64,000 nucleotides of DNA, from assembly GCA_002779995.1 (NCBI GenBank), contig PEWX01000092.1, forward strand, positions 1 to 64,000, written 5' to 3'. The position numbers and the translations under genes are program-made. The notes beneath the pieces are model-generated. The model made no database searches and was not told where the DNA came from. It saw only the letters and a program-made list of their open reading frames with translations. This DNA is from Piscirickettsiaceae bacterium CG07_land_8_20_14_0_80_44_28. GTDB taxonomy: Bacteria > Pseudomonadota > Gammaproteobacteria > Thiomicrospirales > Thiomicrospiraceae. Positions 60,507-64,000 of this stretch are shown here, piece by piece. The stretch's first letter is position 1. The number at the start of each line of letters is the position of its first letter.

Positions 60507-62351
60507 TTAAGCCTTGTCGAGCTGTTTTAAATAGTGTAAAAATTCAAACCCATAACGCGCCAGCTTTTGTTCACCAACACCGTTAATGGCCAATAATGCG
60601 CTCTCCGTTTGAGGGCGTTTCTGAACCATCTCTATCAAGACGGCATCCCCAAAAACTTGATAGGCAGGTCTTTCTTCACTGTCTGCAATCTCTTTTCGTA
60701 ATTGTCTCAAGCCTTCAAAATCTTGCAACTCACCGGCAGATAAATTCGCTTTATCCTGCTTGCGTGACCCTCGATTTGAAGATGCCAATTGATGTCGCGG
60801 TGCGGCTAATTGTAAGCGCTTTTGCCCTTTTAAAATTTCCCCGGCATTGGGCATGAGCTTCAAGACCGAATAATTTTGAATGTCTTGCTGCAAATAGCCT
60901 AAATGGATGAGTTGTCGAAAAATGGATGTCCATTGCGCTGCTGACAAATCTTTACCGATGCCATAGGTACTGAGTTGCTGATGGTTCAATTGACGAATGC
61001 GCTCATGCTCCAGACCGCGTAATACATCAATCACATAGCGCATGCCAAAAGATTCCTGTAATCGATAAACACACGATAACGCCTTTTGCGCTTCGGTCGT
61101 TCCATCAAAAAACCTTGGCGGATTCAAACACACATCACAGTTACCACATTGCTGATGGGCTTCTTCGCCAAAATAATGCAACAACACCTGGCGCCGACAG
61201 GTCACCGCCTCGGCAAATTGCACCATCGCATCCAGCTTATGCGCTTCAATGCGCTTTTGTGCTTCATTCGGGTTTTGATTGACAAAATAACGGGCAGTGA
61301 CGATATCCTGAGCGCCATACAGTAACAACGCCTCTGACGGTAAGCCATCTCGACCTGCCCGGCCGGTTTCTTGATAATAGCCTTCAATATTTTTTGGCAA
61401 ATCATAATGCACCACAAACCGCACATTCGGTTTATCAATGCCCATGCCAAATGCCACCGTTGCCACCACAATCGTCACTTCATCCCGCATAAACTGTTGA
61501 TGAACGCTTTGGCGTATCTCTGTCGGCAACCCGGCATGATAAGCTTTGCTTCGAAAACCGGCTTCTTGTAATTTTAAAGCAACCTCCTCCACCCGCTTAC
61601 GACTTAAACAGTAAACAATGCCACTTTGCTGCTTGTCCGACTGACTGTTTAAAAAGGCTAACAATTGTTTCATCGGCTGGTTTTTTTCCGACACCGTATA
61701 GCGAATATTGGCTCGATCAAAACCGCCAATATGGATCTTCGCATGCTGCAAATGCAATCGTTGCATAATATCTTGCCGAGTGACTTCATCAGCGGTTGCC
61801 GTTAAAGCCAAAAAGGGCACCTGTGGAAATCGCTCACGCAAAGCACCAATTTGACTGTATTCGGGACGGAAATTATGCCCCCACTGCGATACACAATGGG
61901 CTTCATCTACCGCAAATAAAGAGATGGGCATTTGTTGGAGCTGCTTAAAAAAGCTTTCGTTTAACAGCCGCTCCGGCGACACATACAATAAATCCAGTTG
62001 CCCGGTGTGCAATTGCATTAATACCTGATTTGCAGCATCCGCATCCAGAGTGGAATTATAATAAGCGGCACGCACACCATAAGCTTTGAGCGCACTGACC
62101 TGATCTTGCATAAGCGCAATCAGTGGCGACACCACAATCGCTGTCCCGGGCAAAATTAATGCCGGGATTTGATAACAGAGCGACTTACCGCCCCCGGTTG
62201 GCATCAGCACAAAACAATCCTGACCCGACAATAAATCGTCAATCACCGCTTGCTGGTGGGCGCGAAATGTTTGAAAGCCAAATACCGTTCGCAAAACGGC
62301 CAAGGGCGTTTCCGGGGGGGTCGGTTGGTTTGTTAACGCCTCATTATCCAT
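60507..62351 (-). CDS. recQ: ATP-dependent DNA helicase RecQ
   Basis: 3'-5' helicase of recombination and repair. Seen: Walker A LMPTGGGKSLCYQIPAL (about residue 50), DEAHCVSQWGHNFRPEY (about 153), motif VI HYDLPKNIEGYYQETGRAGRDG, the zinc site from CRRQVLLHYFGE to CGNCDVCL (about 385-407), a winged-helix RQC part and a C-terminal HRDC domain (about 540-610). 614 residues is usual. The ATG at 62351 follows the TTG chosen by the track. Confidence 0.97.
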   Translation of the reverse strand: MDNEALTNQPTPPETPLAVLRTVFGFQTFRAHQQAVIDDLLSGQDCFVLMPTGGGKSLCYQIPALILPGTAIVVSPLIALMQDQVSALKAYGVRAAYYNSTLDADAANQVLMQLHTGQLDLLYVSPERLLNESFFKQLQQMPISLFAVDEAHCVSQWGHNFRPEYSQIGALRERFPQVPFLALTATADEVTRQDIMQRLHLQHAKIHIGGFDRANIRYTVSEKNQPMKQLLAFLNSQSDKQQSGIVYCLSRKRVEEVALKLQEAGFRSKAYHAGLPTEIRQSVHQQFMRDEVTIVVATVAFGMGIDKPNVRFVVHYDLPKNIEGYYQETGRAGRDGLPSEALLLYGAQDIVTARYFVNQNPNEAQKRIEAHKLDAMVQFAEAVTCRRQVLLHYFGEEAHQQCGNCDVCLNPPRFFDGTTEAQKALSCVYRLQESFGMRYVIDVLRGLEHERIRQLNHQQLSTYGIGKDLSAAQWTSIFRQLIHLGYLQQDIQNYSVLKLMPNAGEILKGQKRLQLAAPRHQLASSNRGSRKQDKANLSAGELQDFEGLRQLRKEIADSEERPAYQVFGDAVLIEMVQKRPQTESALLAINGVGEQKLARYGFEFLHYLKQLDKA

Positions 62352-62422
62352 CAATTATTCTGTCCCTGAAATAGTGGCGCTAACATAATCGATTCGACTG
62401 AAAATAACAAGTGGCGCCTCAA

Positions 62423-63061
62423 TTAGCGACTTTTGCGCTGACAAAGATGCACGCTTTCTGTTATTTGAACGCCTTTGCGTTGTAAGGTTTCCGATGCGAT
62501 TTTTTGTAAATCAAAATGCTCCGAAAACAATTGCACCACTTCATGATCCGACACCGAAAATGGAGGTCCACTCATCGCGGTTTGATCGTAATCCATCACC
62601 ACCAATAATCCGCTTACACCGTCAGCGCAAACCTCGGCTAGATGTGCCGCATAGCGTTGGCGCATATCCGCTGGTAAGGCCACTAAAGCGGCTCTATCGT
62701 AAAACGCGCTGACCTCAGAACAGTCGTGAGCCGACAGTTTAAAGAAGTCCCCACAAAATAAGCGCATTTCGGCCGTTTGATGCCCCTCAAACACAGCATG
62801 TTCTAGCGGTTCTGCGCTAAGATGATGTTCTGCAACAAAAGCATCCAATGCCTTTCGGCTTAATTCCACGCCTAATACCGAATGCCCCTGTTGCACTAAC
62901 CAAGTCATGTCGACGCTTTTACCACACAAAGGCACCAGCACGGTTTCATTGCCTTTCAGCTTCAACGCGGACCAATAACGGGTTAAAAAATGATTGGGCT
63001 GAGGTTGATCAAACCCCTGTTGCGGTTGTTGCCACATTTGATGCCAAAATTCTGCGTCCAT
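62423..63061 (-). CDS. tpm: Thiopurine S-methyltransferase
   Basis: SAM-dependent methyltransferase of the TPMT family, which in bacteria also methylates selenium and tellurium compounds. Seen: FWHQMWQQPQQGFDQPQPNHFL, VLVPLCGKSVDMTWLVQQGHSVLGVELSRKALDAF, FCGDFFKL, and AFYDRAALVALPADMRQRYAAHLAEV. 212 residues is typical. It is transcribed in the same direction as recQ, 71 bases apart, and is divergent from the thioredoxin-like gene. Confidence 0.93.
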   Translation of the reverse strand: MDAEFWHQMWQQPQQGFDQPQPNHFLTRYWSALKLKGNETVLVPLCGKSVDMTWLVQQGHSVLGVELSRKALDAFVAEHHLSAEPLEHAVFEGHQTAEMRLFCGDFFKLSAHDCSEVSAFYDRAALVALPADMRQRYAAHLAEVCADGVSGLLVVMDYDQTAMSGPPFSVSDHEVVQLFSEHFDLQKIASETLQRKGVQITESVHLCQRKSR

Positions 63062-63130
63062 CTTTTTCCTTTGTTATCATAAGGGCACTCAAAACCCTCT
63101 CCGCTGATATTCTACATTGGACAAGCGCTC

Positions 63131-63655
63131 ATGACAGAACCACAACACAAAATTCCCCTGTTAAAACGCAATTGGGTTCAAAACCTGCTCACACTTTTGC
63201 TGGTTTTGGTCATTTATCTTGCCATCCGCCCTTTTATGCAAGGAGAGGTGATTGAAGGCAAAGCACCGGAACTGAATACCACCAGCATTACCGGTCAACC
63301 CATTCAGTTAGCCCACTACCAAGGGCAACCGGTATTGATTCACTTTTGGGCAACCTGGTGTCCGATTTGTGACTTCGCCAAAGACGGCATTGAACAGGTC
63401 GCCAAAGACTATGCGGTGATTAATATTGCCACCCAATCGGATGACGATACGGCACTAATAGCCTATGCCAAATCCAATCAGATGAATGCCGATATTATCG
63501 TTAACGACCAGGAAGGGCAACTGATGAAGCGCTTTGGTGCACGCGCGGTTCCCGCCAGTTTTTTGGTTGACAAAGACGGCAATATTGCCTTTGTTGAAGT
63601 GGGGTATAGCACCAGCATTGGCCTCAAATTACGGCTATGGTGGTTGAGCCATTAA
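63131..63655 (+). CDS. Membrane-anchored thioredoxin-like protein (TlpA/ScsD type)
   Basis: A 174-residue protein with one N-terminal membrane helix (about 18-35, LLTLLLVLVIYLAIRPF) and a periplasmic thioredoxin fold. The active site is FWATWCPICDFAKDGIE (CPIC), and GARAVPASFLVDKDGNI carries the cis-proline loop. CPIC and the overall shape match ScsD/TlpA-like protein disulfide oxidoreductases, reductants for cytochrome c maturation or other periplasmic thiols. Which substrate cannot be told. It precedes the spermidine-synthase-like gene by 16 bases. Confidence 0.85.
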   Translation: MTEPQHKIPLLKRNWVQNLLTLLLVLVIYLAIRPFMQGEVIEGKAPELNTTSITGQPIQLAHYQGQPVLIHFWATWCPICDFAKDGIEQVAKDYAVINIATQSDDDTALIAYAKSNQMNADIIVNDQEGQLMKRFGARAVPASFLVDKDGNIAFVEVGYSTSIGLKLRLWWLSH

Positions 63656-63671
63656 GAGTTAAGTATTGACG

Positions 63672-64000
63672 ATGGCCAGACACCCGCACGGAAAAATCAT
63701 TCACAGTGTTCGAGATCAATTTGGGCTGATTCAAGTGGTTGAAACAGCAGACACGCGCAGTCTTTACTTTAATAGCTTAGTTGAACAAAGCCGTGCTTAT
63801 CTCTACGCCCCCTGCACCCTGGCCTTTGAATATCAAGCCAGCTTACTGGAAGCGATTTTAGATTTTTCAAACAAAGCACCCGTTGAACGCGTACTGATGC
63901 TCGGGCTTGGTGGCGGCTGTTTAGCAACGCAATTACACCTGTTAATGCCCAATTGCCTTCAGATTTTGGTTGAACAACGGGCAGCCGTGATTGAAATTGC
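63672..64000 (+). CDS. Spermidine-synthase-like methyltransferase-fold protein, N-terminal part (cut by window edge)
   Basis: An ATG at 63672 opens a frame that stays open to the window end (109 codons seen), so the ORF track omits it. The start MARHPHGKIIHSVRDQFG is followed by IQVVETADTRSLYFNSLVEQS and by RVLMLGLGGGCLATQLHLLMPN, the glycine-rich loop of the spermidine/spermine synthase fold, then an acidic residue in ILVEQRAAVIEI. Many such proteins are not true polyamine synthases. It probably shares a transcript with the thioredoxin-like gene. Confidence 0.8.
   Translation, partial: MARHPHGKIIHSVRDQFGLIQVVETADTRSLYFNSLVEQSRAYLYAPCTLAFEYQASLLEAILDFSNKAPVERVLMLGLGGGCLATQLHLLMPNCLQILVEQRAAVIEI

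Overview
This 64 kb window is a dense, mostly single-copy chromosomal segment of a gammaproteobacterium. The support is the housekeeping synteny (ubiE-ubiJ-ubiB; rhodanese-grxC-secB-gpsA; hisBHAFE-hinT-tatABC; bioB-F-H-C; pdxH; rsmJ) and the protein sequences themselves. Mid-40s GC by eye, a cbb3-type oxidase as the only terminal oxidase seen, an Aer-like PAS chemoreceptor and a large c-di-GMP sensor suggest a motile, microaerophilic bacterium. My best guess is the sulfur-oxidising Thiomicrospira/Hydrogenovibrio/Thiomicrorhabdus group; that is inference, not proof. I see no tRNA or rRNA gene, transposase, phage gene, CRISPR array or replication origin.

Layout. 0-5.5 kb: dapF (cut by the window edge, minus strand), then hslU, a DUF971 gene and the ubiquinone genes ubiE, ubiJ, ubiB. 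5.5-11.4 kb: an EamA transporter, tyrS, a class 1B-type pyrD, trmL, gpsA, secB, grxC and a membrane rhodanese. 11.5-19.2 kb: gpmI and the glutamate synthase operon gltBD. 19.3-28.0 kb: a minus-strand cytochrome cbb3 region in two blocks, ccoNOQP plus a 43-residue membrane ORF absent from the ORF track, then the maturation genes ccoGHIS. A terminator separates the blocks and an FNR-like box lies upstream of ccoN. 28.4-36.3 kb: hisB-H-A-F-E, hinT, tatA-B-C, a DUF255 thioredoxin-fold protein and a membrane zinc peptidase. 36.3-41.0 kb: comF, then bioB-F-H-C. 41.0-51.1 kb, minus strand: two lipoproteins (LPP20-like and CsgG/LpoB-like), a PAS chemoreceptor, the TIGR03545/TIGR03546 pair and priA. 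51.4-54.1 kb: a cytochrome b561, a solitary trpB and rsmJ. 54.2-59.3 kb: an orphan NMT1-like lipoprotein with a twin-arginine signal, overlapping a 1338-residue PhnD-TM-GAF-PAS-PAS-GGDEF-EAL-CZB protein. 59.3-64 kb: pdxH, a DUF188 gene, recQ, tpm, a thioredoxin-like protein and the start of a spermidine-synthase-like gene.

The most striking signal is not a gene. The 10-bp palindrome CCAGGCCTGG occurs exactly 11 times (well under one copy expected by chance). It is spread over the whole window, between genes and inside genes, and it is read in all three codon phases, so it is conserved as DNA and not as protein. Three copies are lengthened by matching A/T arms into 20-34 bp palindromes that look like bidirectional terminators. 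One of these spans the tatC stop codon and also encodes part of the signal peptide of the next gene. This resembles HIP1-type iterated palindromes or DNA-uptake-sequence systems. Second is the two-gene sensory unit at 54.2-59.3 kb, which joins two solute-binding folds to a c-di-GMP synthesis/degradation protein ending in a zinc-sensing domain. Third are long G tracts inside cbb3 genes, notably 11 G in ccoI.
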